A stretch of DNA of 64,000 nt from CAVTWH01 sp963738365 (GTDB taxonomy: Bacteria; Actinomycetota; Actinomycetes; Mycobacteriales; Micromonosporaceae): NCBI GenBank assembly GCA_963738365.1, contig CAVTWH010000006.1, positions 744,001 through 808,000 on the forward strand, written 5' to 3'. The notes below the pieces were generated by a model. It was not told the DNA's origin, did not search any database, and saw only the letters and a list, made by a program, of their open reading frames with translations. The position numbers and the translations under genes are program-made. Shown here piece by piece: positions 53,577 through 62,606 of this stretch (positions within the stretch are counted from its first letter, which is position 1; each line of letters opens with the position of its first letter).

Positions 53577-54890
53577 GTGACCGAGTTGCGTACCCCCGTC
53601 GACCGCGCCGACCCACCGACCCGCCGGCGACTGCACCGGGCCTGGCTGGTGGCCGCCGTGGCGTTCGTGGCCACCATCGGCGCCGCCGGATTCCGGGCCA
53701 CCCCGGGCGTCTTCATCGACCCGCTGCACGCCGAGTTCGGCTGGTCCACCGGCGTCGTCTCGGCCGCCGTCTCGGTCAACCTGGTGCTCTTCGGGCTCAC
53801 CGCGCCGTTCGCCGCGGCGCTGATGGAGCGGTTCGGGATGCGTCGGGTGGTGGCCTGCGCGCTGCTGCTGGTCGCCGCCGGCAGCGGGCTGACCGTCTTC
53901 ATGACGGCCAGCTGGCAGCTGGTGCTCTGCTGGGGCGTCCTGGTGGGGCTCGGTACCGGCTCGATGGCGCTGGTCTTCGTGGCCACCGTGACCGGCCGTT
54001 GGTTCGTCAAGCACCGCGGCGTGGTGACCGGGATCCTCACCGCCGGTGGGGCCACCGGGCAGCTGGTCTTCCTGCCGCTGCTGGCCCGGCTGGTCGCCCA
54101 GCACGGCTGGCGGACCGCCGCGCTCACCGTCGCCGGCTGCGCGCTGGCGGTGGTACCGCTGGTGCTGCTGTGGCTGCGTGACTACCCGGCCGACGTCGGG
54201 CTGACCGCCTACGGCGCCGGCCCCGACGACCGGCCCGCGCCGCGCAGCACCACCGGCGCGGCCCGGCGGGCGCTGGGCGTCCTGCGCGGCGCGTCCCGGC
54301 AGCGCACCTTCTGGTTCCTGGTGGGCGGCTTCGCCATCTGCGGCGCCTCCACCAACGGGCTCATCGGTACCCACTTCATCCCGGCCGCCCACGACCACGG
54401 CCTGTCCGAGACCACCGCGGCCAGCCTGCTCGCCCTGGTGGGCATCTTCGACATCGCCGGCACCATCGCCTCCGGCTGGCTCACCGACCGGATCGACGCC
54501 CGCGTCCTGCTCGGCGGCTACTACCTGCTGCGCGGGCTGTCCCTGCTGCTGTTGCCGGCGCTGTTCGCGCAGACGGTGCACCCCAGCATGCTGGTCTTCG
54601 TGATCTTCTACGGGCTGGACTGGGTATCCACCGTGCCGCCCACCATCGTGCTGTGCCGGCAGCGCTTCGGTGACGCCGGGCCGGTCGTCTTCGGCTGGGT
54701 CTTCGCCGCCCACCAGCTCGGCGCGGCGGTCGCCGCCAGCGGCGCCGGCCTGATCCGCGACTCAGCCGGCAGCTACGCCGCCGCCTTCTACGCGGCCGGC
54801 GCCCTCTGCCTGCTGGCCGCCCTGCTGTCGCTGTGGGTACCCAGCGCGCTCGGCCGGCCCCGGCTGCGGCTGCGCGTCGCCGGAGCCTGA
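53577..54890 (+). CDS. MFS transporter, oxalate/formate or monocarboxylate type
   Basis: 437 residues with twelve predicted helices. It opens with the family pattern of a long first loop (FRATPGVFIDPLHAEFGWS), as in OxlT and monocarboxylate porters. Loop 2-3 has ERFGMRRVV, and the central loop near residues 205-240 is Pro/Arg-rich. The substrate is probably an organic anion but is not proven. GTG start with GACGAT ending six bases upstream. Divergent from the GlxA-type regulator. Confidence 0.87.
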   Translation: MTELRTPVDRADPPTRRRLHRAWLVAAVAFVATIGAAGFRATPGVFIDPLHAEFGWSTGVVSAAVSVNLVLFGLTAPFAAALMERFGMRRVVACALLLVAAGSGLTVFMTASWQLVLCWGVLVGLGTGSMALVFVATVTGRWFVKHRGVVTGILTAGGATGQLVFLPLLARLVAQHGWRTAALTVAGCALAVVPLVLLWLRDYPADVGLTAYGAGPDDRPAPRSTTGAARRALGVLRGASRQRTFWFLVGGFAICGASTNGLIGTHFIPAAHDHGLSETTAASLLALVGIFDIAGTIASGWLTDRIDARVLLGGYYLLRGLSLLLLPALFAQTVHPSMLVFVIFYGLDWVSTVPPTIVLCRQRFGDAGPVVFGWVFAAHQLGAAVAASGAGLIRDSAGSYAAAFYAAGALCLLAALLSLWVPSALGRPRLRLRVAGA

Positions 54891-54986
54891 GCGCCCCGGC
54901 GGGCGGCTGTCAGATACCGGGCCGGGGTCGGGGCCGGTCCGTCCGGACGATCACCGCCCGTCGCCGGGTGGGGTAGCTTGGCCCCC

Positions 54987-56177
54987 GTGACACGCGTGGA
55001 TGTGCTGGTCGTCGGTGCCGGCGTGGTCGGGCTCGCGGTGGCCCGGGAGTACGTCCGCCGCCGCCCCGACGCCCGGATCGTGGTGCTCGACAAGGAGCCC
55101 CGGGTCGCCGGACACCAGACCGGGCACAACTCCGGCGTGATCCACTCCGGCGTCTACTACAAGCCGGGCAGCCTCAAGGCGCGGCTGTGCGTGGCCGGCG
55201 CCCGCTCGATGGTCGACTTCTGCCGGGAGTACGGCGTCCCGGTCGAGGTGCCCGGCAAGCTCATCGTCGCCACCGAGCCGGAGGAGCTGCCCCGGCTGCG
55301 CGCCATCGAGGCGCGGGCGGCCGCCAACGGCGTGGCCACCCAGTGGCTGGAGGCTCCGCAAGCCAAGGAGTACGAGCCGAACATCGCCTGCCTGGCTGCC
55401 CTGCGGGTGGCCAGCACGGGGATCACCGACTACGCCGCGGTCAGCGCCGAGTACGCCCGCCAGGTCACCGCCGCCGGTGGCGAGGTCGTGCTCGGTGCCC
55501 GGATGATCCGTGCCCGGGACGGCGGCGCCGGACGCACCCTGGTCGAGTCGACCGCCGGTGACTACGACACCGGGCTGCTGATCAACTGCGCGGGCCTGCA
55601 CGCCGACCGGGTGGCGGTGCTGGCCGGCGCCGCCCCGCCCGCCCGGATCGTGGCCTTCCGCGGCGAGTACTTCACGGTGCGCCGCACCGAGCTGGTCAAC
55701 GGCCTGGTCTACCCGGTACCCGACCCGGCGCTGCCGTTCCTCGGCGTGCACCTCACCCGGATGGTCGACGGCACCCTGCACGCCGGCCCCAACGCGGTGC
55801 TCGCGCTGGCCCGGGAGGGCTACAGCTGGGGCCGGATCAACCCCCGTGACCTGGCCGGCGTCGCCGGCTACCCGGGCGCCTGGCGGCTGTTCCGGCGGCA
55901 CCTGGGTACCGGCCTGGTGGAGGTGCGCCGGTCGCTGTCCCGGCACCGGTTCGCCGCCAGCCTGGCCCGGCTGGCGCCGGACATCACCGAGGCCGACCTG
56001 GAGAAGGCGCCGGCCGGGGTACGCGCCCAGGCGGTCGGCCCGGACGGCGCCCTGGTCGACGACTTCCTGATCGCGCGCCGGCCGGGCCAGGTACACGTGC
56101 TCAACGCCCCGTCCCCGGCGGCCACCAGCTCCCTGGAGATCGCCCGGTACCTGGTCGACCAGGCACCGACGAGCTGA
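54987..56177 (+). CDS. lhgO: L-2-hydroxyglutarate oxidase (DAO family, FAD-dependent)
   Basis: 396 residues. The FAD-binding turn is VLVVGAGVVGLAVAREY, then GHQTGHNSGVIHSGVYYKPG, a hallmark of LhgO, and YPVPDPALPFLGVHLTRMVD. It oxidises L-2-hydroxyglutarate to 2-oxoglutarate, passing electrons to oxygen or quinones. GTG 54987 has TAGCTT ending seven bases upstream (leaderless). A reading from 54978 is possible. Complete, usual length. Confidence 0.9.
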   Translation: MTRVDVLVVGAGVVGLAVAREYVRRRPDARIVVLDKEPRVAGHQTGHNSGVIHSGVYYKPGSLKARLCVAGARSMVDFCREYGVPVEVPGKLIVATEPEELPRLRAIEARAAANGVATQWLEAPQAKEYEPNIACLAALRVASTGITDYAAVSAEYARQVTAAGGEVVLGARMIRARDGGAGRTLVESTAGDYDTGLLINCAGLHADRVAVLAGAAPPARIVAFRGEYFTVRRTELVNGLVYPVPDPALPFLGVHLTRMVDGTLHAGPNAVLALAREGYSWGRINPRDLAGVAGYPGAWRLFRRHLGTGLVEVRRSLSRHRFAASLARLAPDITEADLEKAPAGVRAQAVGPDGALVDDFLIARRPGQVHVLNAPSPAATSSLEIARYLVDQAPTS

Positions 56178-56255
56178 TCGACCGTCCCGACGCGGTTTCC
56201 GGTGTCGCGCCGGGCGACGTAGGGTGTTGCGGTCGTCGGCGGTCGGGGAGGTTGC

Positions 56256-56795
56256 GTGCGACGGGCACTGCTCGGTGTGGCGCTGCTCTGCACCCTGACC
56301 GGCTGCTCAGCCGGGCAGCCCCGCGCCCATCCGGTACCCAGCCCGGCGAAGCTGCCCGCGCAGGCGGCCGGGGGCTCGTGCCAGCTGCTGGACTACGGCG
56401 ACGTCGCCACCGACCTCGGGCTGACCTTCGACGTCGCGGCGGCCAGCCAGGTGGGGCAGACGTTCAGCTGCGTGCTGGAGCGCGAGGGCGCGCCGCTGCC
56501 CGACCTCACCTTCGCCATCACCCTGGTCGACGCGCTGGACGTGGCCACCTTCAAGACCAAGGTGCTACCGGCGGGCGGCGCGGTGATCGGTGACCTCGGC
56601 AAGATCGGGTACAGCCGGACCGCCCCGGCCAGCGCCGGTGCCGGGCCGGCGGTGGAAGTGGGCTGGCTGGCCGGCAACGGCCGGCTGATCGTGCTCACCT
56701 GCCGGCTGGCCGCCACGGCGAGCGCCGACGATGCCGCCGCGCTGCTCCCCAGGCTGGTCACCCTGGCCCGCCGGATCGACTTCACCAGCATCTGA
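56256..56795 (+). CDS. Lipoprotein of unknown function (DUF3558-like size and layout)
   Basis: 179 residues. The signal is MRRALLGVALLCTLTGCSAG with lipobox LTGC (Cys17), so it is lipidated and exported. A linker of Pro/Ala is followed by a globular part (CQLLDYGDVATDLGLTF onward) that ends in a helix LLPRLVTLARRIDFTSI. The layout recalls DUF3558 mycobacterial lipoproteins, but I cannot assign it firmly. Shine-Dalgarno GGGGAGG precedes GTG 56256, and TAGGGT (56220-56225) is a likely -10. Confidence 0.8.
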   Translation: MRRALLGVALLCTLTGCSAGQPRAHPVPSPAKLPAQAAGGSCQLLDYGDVATDLGLTFDVAAASQVGQTFSCVLEREGAPLPDLTFAITLVDALDVATFKTKVLPAGGAVIGDLGKIGYSRTAPASAGAGPAVEVGWLAGNGRLIVLTCRLAATASADDAAALLPRLVTLARRIDFTSI

Positions 56796-56824
56796 GTGCC
56801 GGCCCGGCTCACCGGGTGACGGGC

Positions 56825-57511
56825 TCAGTGGGTGACGACGAACACCCGGGAGGCGACCTCGCGAGGGAGCCGGATCTGCTCGCCGGCCTGGTGCACGATC
56901 ACCGCGTCGCGCTCCTGCGCCACCTTCACCGTGGCGCCCGGGTCCACCCCGGCCGCGTGCAGTTGCCGTAGTACCTCCGGGTGGGTCTGCACGCTCTCGC
57001 AGATCCGCTTGACCGTCACGGCTCCGGCCAGCCCGGGGAAGGCCAGGTTGCGCTCGCCCTCGACCGACTCGGCGGACTCGCCGCCGTCGAACTCGCCCAG
57101 CCCCGGGATCGGGTTGCCGTAGGGCGAGCGGGTAGGCCGGTCGAGCAGTTCGTAGACCCGCCGCTCCACCGACTCGCTCATCACGTGCTCCCAGCGGCAG
57201 GCCTCTTCGTGGGCGTCCTCGTAGGGCATGCCGATGACGTTGACCAGCAGCAGTTCGGCGAGGCGGTGCTTGCGCATCACGGCGACGGCGTGCGCCCGGC
57301 CGGCGCCGGTGAGCGTCAGGTGCCGGTCGTCCTCGACGGTCACCAGGCCGTCGCGCTCCATCCGGTTGACCGTCTGGCTGACCGTGGGCCCGCTCTGGTG
57401 CAGCCGCTCGGCGATCCGGGCGCGCAGCGCTGGTACGCCCTCCTCCTCCAGCTCGAGGATGGTGCGCAGGTACATCTCCGTGGTGTCCACAAGATCATGT
57501 TTGTGTGCCAC
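56825..57511 (-). CDS. DtxR/IdeR-family metal-dependent repressor
   Basis: 228 residues from GTG 57511. The N-terminal winged helix (LVDTTEMYLRTILELEEEGV; RLHQSGPTVSQTVNRMERDG) and the metal-binding helices (MRKHRLAELLLVNVIGMPYE; EACRWEHVMSESVERRVYEL) match IdeR/DtxR, including the Cys and His ligand positions. A C-terminal SH3-like domain is also present. With Fe2+ it should repress iron uptake genes; an MntR role is less likely given the Cys ligand. The longer frame to 57586 has no homology. The 5' gap holds an unusual long hairpin. Confidence 0.88.
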   Translation of the reverse strand: MAHKHDLVDTTEMYLRTILELEEEGVPALRARIAERLHQSGPTVSQTVNRMERDGLVTVEDDRHLTLTGAGRAHAVAVMRKHRLAELLLVNVIGMPYEDAHEEACRWEHVMSESVERRVYELLDRPTRSPYGNPIPGLGEFDGGESAESVEGERNLAFPGLAGAVTVKRICESVQTHPEVLRQLHAAGVDPGATVKVAQERDAVIVHQAGEQIRLPREVASRVFVVTH

Positions 57512-57640
57512 CGCCGCGCCAATCCTGTATCTGCTGTTCCGCTGCACGTCCACGGCCAAAGTCTTGCACGGACCCAACCCGGTCATCCATCACCGCATCC
57601 CCAGAAGATCAACCCTACCTCCCACTAGCTCGAGCTGGCC

Positions 57641-57694
57641 GCAGGCACTTTATTGCTGTTTCGTTCGGCGAAATTCCAGCGATAAGTGCCCTGC
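57641..57694. other. Long AT-richer imperfect hairpin between the IdeR and sulfurtransferase genes
   Basis: About 22 bp can pair: 57641-57658 (starting GCAGGCACTT) with 57677-57694 (ending AAGTGCCCTGC), and an inner stem TTTCG/CGAAA (57659-57663, 57669-57673) closing a five-base loop TTCGG, with small bulges. It lies in the 322-base gap 57512-57833, where I find no gene. Terminator, RNA element or remnant of a small mobile repeat are all possible. Confidence 0.65.
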
Positions 57695-57833
57695 GCCTCC
57701 GAACCGGTGGCCGGATCCGCCGTGGCTGAACCGAACCGCTGGTCTGGGCGGCCGGCACAGCCGTCCGGATGATCTGTGCCGGCGTCGCCGCACCGCCTCT
57801 CCGGACACTGCCACGGTGCGCAAGACTGGGGGC

Positions 57834-58715
57834 GTGACCGATGCCGCGAACGTCGCCGCGCCGCTGACCGACCCGACCGCGCTGGCCCGCCAGCTGGCCG
57901 ACGCCGACCCGCCCACTGTGCTGGACGTGCGCTGGCGGCTGCCCGGCAGCGCGCCCGGGGCGCCCCCGTTCCGGGACGACTACCGCCAGGCACACATCCC
58001 CGGCGCCGTCTTCGTCGACCTGGACGCCGACCTCTGCGGCCCGCCGGGCGACGGCGGCCGGCACCCGCTGCCCGAACCGGGCGCCCTGCAGCAGGCGCTG
58101 CGCACCGCCGGGGTCCGCGACGGCCACCCGGTGGTCGTCTACGACGCCGGGGACAACCAGGCCGCCGCCCGCGCCTGGTGGACGCTGCGCTGGGCCGGCC
58201 ACCCGGCCACCCGGGTGCTGGACGGCGGCTGGGCCGCCTGGCGCGCCGCCGGGCTGCCCACCGAGCCCGGCGAGGTCGCCGTCGAGGCCGGCGACGTCAC
58301 CGTCCGGCCGGGTGGTGCGCCGGTGCTCGACGCCGCCGGGGCTGCCGCGCTGGCCAGGACCGGGGTGCTGGTCGACGCCCGGATCCCGGGCCGGTACCGG
58401 GGCGAGGTGGAGCCGGTGGACCCGGTCGCCGGGCGCATCCCCGGCGCGGTCAACGTGCCGGCCGCCGCGCTCAGCGAACCGGACGGCCGGTTGCGCGCCG
58501 CCGAAGCGCTGCGGGCCGTCTTCGCCGACGCCGGGATCGGCGGGGGTACGCCGGTGGGCGCGTACTGCGGCTCCGGGGTGACCGCGGCGCACACCGTTCT
58601 GGCGCTCACCGTCGCCGGGCTGCCCGACCCGGCGCTCTACGTCGGCTCGTGGAGCCACTGGATCACCGACCCGACCCGCCCGGTGGCCACCGGAGAGCCG
58701 GCGGGGCGCGGGTGA
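57834..58715 (+). CDS. Two-domain rhodanese sulfurtransferase (SseA/3-mercaptopyruvate type)
   Basis: 293 residues. The N-terminal inactive rhodanese domain (about 15-150) and the C-terminal active one (about 165-285) carry the loop YCGSGVTA with the sulfur-carrying Cys. The CGSGVTA form is typical of mercaptopyruvate sulfurtransferases, while thiosulfate enzymes have CRKGVTA. GTG 57834 has AAGACT ending six bases upstream. It overlaps the acuC start by four bases (GTGA), so it leads that operon. Confidence 0.9.
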   Translation: MTDAANVAAPLTDPTALARQLADADPPTVLDVRWRLPGSAPGAPPFRDDYRQAHIPGAVFVDLDADLCGPPGDGGRHPLPEPGALQQALRTAGVRDGHPVVVYDAGDNQAAARAWWTLRWAGHPATRVLDGGWAAWRAAGLPTEPGEVAVEAGDVTVRPGGAPVLDAAGAAALARTGVLVDARIPGRYRGEVEPVDPVAGRIPGAVNVPAAALSEPDGRLRAAEALRAVFADAGIGGGTPVGAYCGSGVTAAHTVLALTVAGLPDPALYVGSWSHWITDPTRPVATGEPAGRG

Positions 58716-59881
58716 GCGCCGGCCGTACCGTCGTCGTCTGGGACGAGGCGCTGCTCGGCTACGACCTGGGCGAGCACCCGCTGGACCCGGTACGGGTCGA
58801 GCTGACCATGGCGCTCGCCGGTGACCTCGGCGTGCTGCGCCGCCCCGGGGTGAGCGTGGTGCGCCCCGAGCCGGCCGACGACGACCTGCTGGAGCTGGTG
58901 CACACCCGGCGCTACATCGACGCGGTGCGCCGCCAGGCGCCCGGGTTCGGCATGCACACCCCGGACAATCCGGTGTTCCCGGGTATGCACGAGGCCAGCG
59001 CACTGATCGCCGGGGCCACCACGGCCGCCGCCGAGGCGGTGTGGAGCGGCTCGGCCCGGCGCGCGGTCAGCATCATGGGCGGCCTGCACCACGCCATGCC
59101 GGAGCGCGCCTCCGGCTTCTGCGTCTACAACGACCCGGCCATCGCCATCGCCCGGCTGCTGGCCCTGGGCGCCGGGCGGATCGCCTACCTGGACGTGGAC
59201 GTGCACCACGGCGACGGCGTGCAGGCGGTGTTCTGGGACGACCCGCGGGTGCTGACGGTGAGCCTGCACGAGACGCCGCTGGCGCTGTTCCCCGGTACCG
59301 GTTTCCCGACCGAGACCGGCGGCCCGGGCGCCGAGGGCAGCGCGGCCAACGTGGCCCTGCCGCCCGGCGCCGGGGACGGCGACTGGCTGCGCGCCTTCCA
59401 CGCGGTGGTACCCGGTCTGGTGCGGGCGTTCGAGCCGGAGCTGATCGTCAGCCAGTGCGGTGCCGACACCCACCAGCTGGACCCGCTGGCCGACCTGCGA
59501 CTCACGGTGGACGCCCAGCGGGAGAGCTACCTGGCCATGAAGGCGCTCGCCGACGAGCTGTGCGACGGCCGCTGGGTGGTCACCGGCGGCGGCGGGTACG
59601 CCATCGTGGAGGCCGTCCCGCGGGCCTGGACGCACCTGCTCGCCATCGCCACCGGGGAGCCGCTGGAGCCCACCCTGGCTATCCCGGACAGCTGGCAGAA
59701 CCTGGCGCACCGGCGCCGACCCGGCCGGCCGGTACCGACCCGGATGACCGACGGCGCCGCCCCGCGCTACCAGCCGTGGCAGCCGACCGGCACCCCGGAC
59801 GCGGTGGACCGGGCCATCCAGGCGACCCGCCGGGCGGTGTACCCGCTGCACGGGCTCGACCCGGACGACCCGCGGGACTGA
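58712..59881 (+). CDS. acuC: AcuC-type protein deacetylase (histone deacetylase family)
   Basis: 389 residues. The zinc-dependent deacetylase motifs are present: GGLHHAMPERASGFCVYND, LDVDVHHGDGVQAVFWDDPR (metal Asp and His), QCGADTHQLDPLADL (metal Asp) and GGGGYAIVEAVPRAW (Tyr). In Bacillus, AcuC removes acetyl groups from acetyl-CoA synthetase. Here it is followed after one base by a protein acetyltransferase gene, so the two should act as opposing enzymes. GTG start overlaps the sulfurtransferase stop. Confidence 0.9.
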   Translation: MSAGRTVVVWDEALLGYDLGEHPLDPVRVELTMALAGDLGVLRRPGVSVVRPEPADDDLLELVHTRRYIDAVRRQAPGFGMHTPDNPVFPGMHEASALIAGATTAAAEAVWSGSARRAVSIMGGLHHAMPERASGFCVYNDPAIAIARLLALGAGRIAYLDVDVHHGDGVQAVFWDDPRVLTVSLHETPLALFPGTGFPTETGGPGAEGSAANVALPPGAGDGDWLRAFHAVVPGLVRAFEPELIVSQCGADTHQLDPLADLRLTVDAQRESYLAMKALADELCDGRWVVTGGGGYAIVEAVPRAWTHLLAIATGEPLEPTLAIPDSWQNLAHRRRPGRPVPTRMTDGAAPRYQPWQPTGTPDAVDRAIQATRRAVYPLHGLDPDDPRD

Positions 59882-59882
59882 C

Positions 59883-62537
59883 GTGTCCGCCCGCCCGGCC
59901 GACGTGCTGCTCTCCGACGGTGCCACGGTGCACCTGCGCCCGATCGAGCCGGCCGACGCCGACCAGATCGTGGCGATGCACGCCCGCTTCTCCGAGCGCA
60001 CCCGCTACCTGCGCTACTTCTCGCCGTACCCCCGGATTCCCGAGCGGGACCTGTATCGGTTCACCAACGTCGACCACTACGACCGGGAGGCGATCGTGGT
60101 GGCGGCCGGCGACCGGCTGATCGCCGTCGGCCGCTACGACCGGCTCGGCGCCGGCTCGGACGAGGCCGAGGTGGCGTTCGTGGTGGAGGACGCCCACCAG
60201 GGGCGGGGGATCGGCTCGATCCTGCTGGAGCACCTGGCGGCGGCGGCCCGCGCGGACGGGCTGCGCCGGTTCGTCGCCGAGGTGCTGCCGGCCAACGGGA
60301 CGATGCTGCGGGTCTTCGCCGACGCCGGCTTCCAGGTGGCCCGCCAGTATGAGGACGGCGTCGTGCACCTGGAGTTCCCGATCGCCCCCACCGAGCGCTC
60401 GCTGGCCGTGCAGCACCGCCGGGAACAGCTCACCGAGGCCGCCTCCATCACCCGGCTGCTGCGCCCGCGCGCGGTGGCCCTCTACGGGGCGCGCCGGGCC
60501 GGGCACGGCATCGGCGCGCTGCTCCTGTCCCACCTGCGCGACTTCGCCGGCCAACTGGTCGTGGTGCACCCGGACGCGTCCACAGTGGACGGTGTGCCGG
60601 CGCTGCCCGCCCTGGCCGGCTCCGGGCTTTCGGTGGACCTGGCGGTGGTGGCGGTCCCCGCGCCTGCTGTGCCGGGGGTGCTGCGGGACGCGGCGGCGGC
60701 CGGCGTCTGCGCCGTGGTGGTGGTCTCCTCCGGCTTCGCCGAGGCCGGTCCGGCCGGCGCCGCCGCCCAGGCCGACCTGCTGGCCCAGGCCCGAGCCGCG
60801 GGGCTGCGGCTGGTCGGCCCGAACTGCCTCGGCGTGGCCAACACCGATCCGCTGGTACGCCTGAACGCCACCCTGGCGCCGCAGCTGCCGCCGCCCGGCC
60901 GGATCGGCTTCTTCTGCCAGTCCGGGGCGCTGGGCGTCGCGCTGCTGGGGGAGGCGTCCCGGCGGGGACTGGGGCTGTCCACCTTCGTCTCGGCCGGCAA
61001 CCGGGCCGACGTGTCCGGCAACGACCTGCTGCAGTTCTGGCAGAGCGACCCGAGCACCGACGCGGTGCTGCTCTACCTGGAGACCTTCGGCAACCCGCGC
61101 AAGTTCGCCCGGCTGGTCCGCCGGGTCGGCCGGGACAAGCCGGTGGTGGCGGTGGCCAGCCCGTACCGCCCGGCATTCCTCGGCCCGGTCCCGGAAGCCA
61201 CGCCTGGAGTGGGGCTCGGAGCCGGGCTCGGAGCCGGGCTCGGAGCCCGGCCTGGGGTGGGGCCTGGGGTGGGGCCTGGGGTGGGGGTCGGGGCGGGGCC
61301 GGACGAGCGGGCGACGGCGGCGTTGTTCGCCCACTCGGGGGTGATCCGGGTGGGCACCGTGCCGGAGCTGTTCGACGTGGGGCTGCTGCTGGCCCGCCAG
61401 CCGCTGCCGGCGGGTGACCGGGTGGCGGTGGTGACCAACTCCAGCGCGCTGGGCGCGCTGGCCGCCGGGGCCTGCGGCGTCGGCGGCCTCACCGTGGCCG
61501 ACGGCTACCCGGTCGACGTCGGGCCGCAGGCCGGGCCTGGCCCGTTCGCGGCGGCGCTGCTCGCGGCGGCCGCCGACGAGCGGGTGGACGCCCTGGTGGT
61601 GGCGTATGCCCCGCCGCTGCCGTCGGAGCGGCTGGCCGGTGACCCGGAGGGGTTCGCGGCGGCGGTGGCCGCCGTCGCCGGCTCGGGCAAGCCACTGGTG
61701 GCCACCTCCGTCGGCGGGGTGTTGCCGCCCGGCGTACCCGCCTACCCGTCGGTCGAGGAGGGTGTCCGCGCGCTGGCCCGGGTGACCCGCTACGCGGCCT
61801 GGCGGCGTACCCCCGAGGGCATCGTCCCTGAGCTGGCCGGGATCGACCCGGCGGCGGCCCGCGCGGCGGTTGCCCGGCTGGCGCCCGCCGCTGAGCTGCT
61901 GGCCTGCTACGGCGTCGCGGTGCTGCCCGGCGAGACGGTGGCCGGCGCGCGGGCCGCAGTGGCGGCGGCCGGGCGCCTGCGCTACCCGGTGGTGCTCAAG
62001 GTCGCCGACCCGCGGCTGCGGCACCGGCTGGACCTGGGCGCGGTCCGGCTGGGCCTGGCCGACGCCGGGGACGTCCGGCGCGCCCGGGTGGAGCTGGGCA
62101 AGCTGTTCGGCCGGGAGCAGCAGCTCATCGTGCAGCCGCAGGCGCCGCCGGGCATCGCCTGCATCGTGGAGCTGACCGAGGACAGCGCCTTCGGCCCGGT
62201 GGTCGGCTTCGGGCCGGGCGGGGTGACCGGCGAACTGCTGGGCGACATGGCCTGGCGGGCCGCCCCACTGTCCGATGTGGACGCCGGGGCGCTGGTCCGG
62301 GAGCCCCGGGCGGCGCCGTTGCTGTTCGGCCACCGGGGCGCCACGCCGGTGGACATCGACGCCCTCACCGACCTGCTGCACCGGGTGGCCGCCCTGGGCG
62401 ACGCCCACCCGGAGGTACGTCGGCTGCGCCTCAACCCGGTGCTGGCCCGCCCGGACGGCCGCACCGTCCTGCACGCCTCGGTCGAGTACGGCCCGTCCGC
62501 CGCCCGCCCCGACTCCGGCCCCCGCCAACTTCCCTGA
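59883..62537 (+). CDS. Pat-type protein acetyltransferase: N-terminal GNAT plus acyl-CoA synthetase (NDP-forming)-like domain
   Basis: 884 residues. GNAT at 1-165 (VEDAHQGRGIGSILLEHLAA is the acetyl-CoA loop), then CoA-binding and ligase-like domains at 190-884 (FCQSGALGVALLGEASRRGL; the ATP-grasp part RYPVVLKVADPRLRHRLDLG). GNAT first is the reverse of Salmonella Pat and matches Streptomyces PatA. The place where active NDP-forming synthetases have the phospho-His loop (SHTGAL type) is filled by about 35 residues of Gly/Ala/Val/Pro repeats (61195-61300), so ligase activity is unlikely and a sensor role probable. Directly behind acuC. Confidence 0.88.
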   Translation: MSARPADVLLSDGATVHLRPIEPADADQIVAMHARFSERTRYLRYFSPYPRIPERDLYRFTNVDHYDREAIVVAAGDRLIAVGRYDRLGAGSDEAEVAFVVEDAHQGRGIGSILLEHLAAAARADGLRRFVAEVLPANGTMLRVFADAGFQVARQYEDGVVHLEFPIAPTERSLAVQHRREQLTEAASITRLLRPRAVALYGARRAGHGIGALLLSHLRDFAGQLVVVHPDASTVDGVPALPALAGSGLSVDLAVVAVPAPAVPGVLRDAAAAGVCAVVVVSSGFAEAGPAGAAAQADLLAQARAAGLRLVGPNCLGVANTDPLVRLNATLAPQLPPPGRIGFFCQSGALGVALLGEASRRGLGLSTFVSAGNRADVSGNDLLQFWQSDPSTDAVLLYLETFGNPRKFARLVRRVGRDKPVVAVASPYRPAFLGPVPEATPGVGLGAGLGAGLGARPGVGPGVGPGVGVGAGPDERATAALFAHSGVIRVGTVPELFDVGLLLARQPLPAGDRVAVVTNSSALGALAAGACGVGGLTVADGYPVDVGPQAGPGPFAAALLAAAADERVDALVVAYAPPLPSERLAGDPEGFAAAVAAVAGSGKPLVATSVGGVLPPGVPAYPSVEEGVRALARVTRYAAWRRTPEGIVPELAGIDPAAARAAVARLAPAAELLACYGVAVLPGETVAGARAAVAAAGRLRYPVVLKVADPRLRHRLDLGAVRLGLADAGDVRRARVELGKLFGREQQLIVQPQAPPGIACIVELTEDSAFGPVVGFGPGGVTGELLGDMAWRAAPLSDVDAGALVREPRAAPLLFGHRGATPVDIDALTDLLHRVAALGDAHPEVRRLRLNPVLARPDGRTVLHASVEYGPSAARPDSGPRQLP
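61195..61300. repeat. Low-complexity in-frame repeats inside pat
   Basis: Four copies of a 12-base GGGCTCGGAGCC unit are followed by three or four copies of GGGGTGGGGCCT. They code for GLGA and GVGP units within the synthetase-like domain. Confidence 0.85.
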
Positions 62538-62540
62538 CCT

Positions 62541-62562
62541 GCCCGGAGCAGCCAAGCCGGGC
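62541..62562. terminator. Weak hairpin after pat
   Basis: GCCCGG (62541-62546) and CCGGGC (62557-62562) around a ten-base loop, four bases past the stop. Confidence 0.4.
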
Positions 62563-62606
62563 TGGCGGGTTGATCTGGATGTAACGGGGGCGGGTTAGCG
62601 TGTGGT

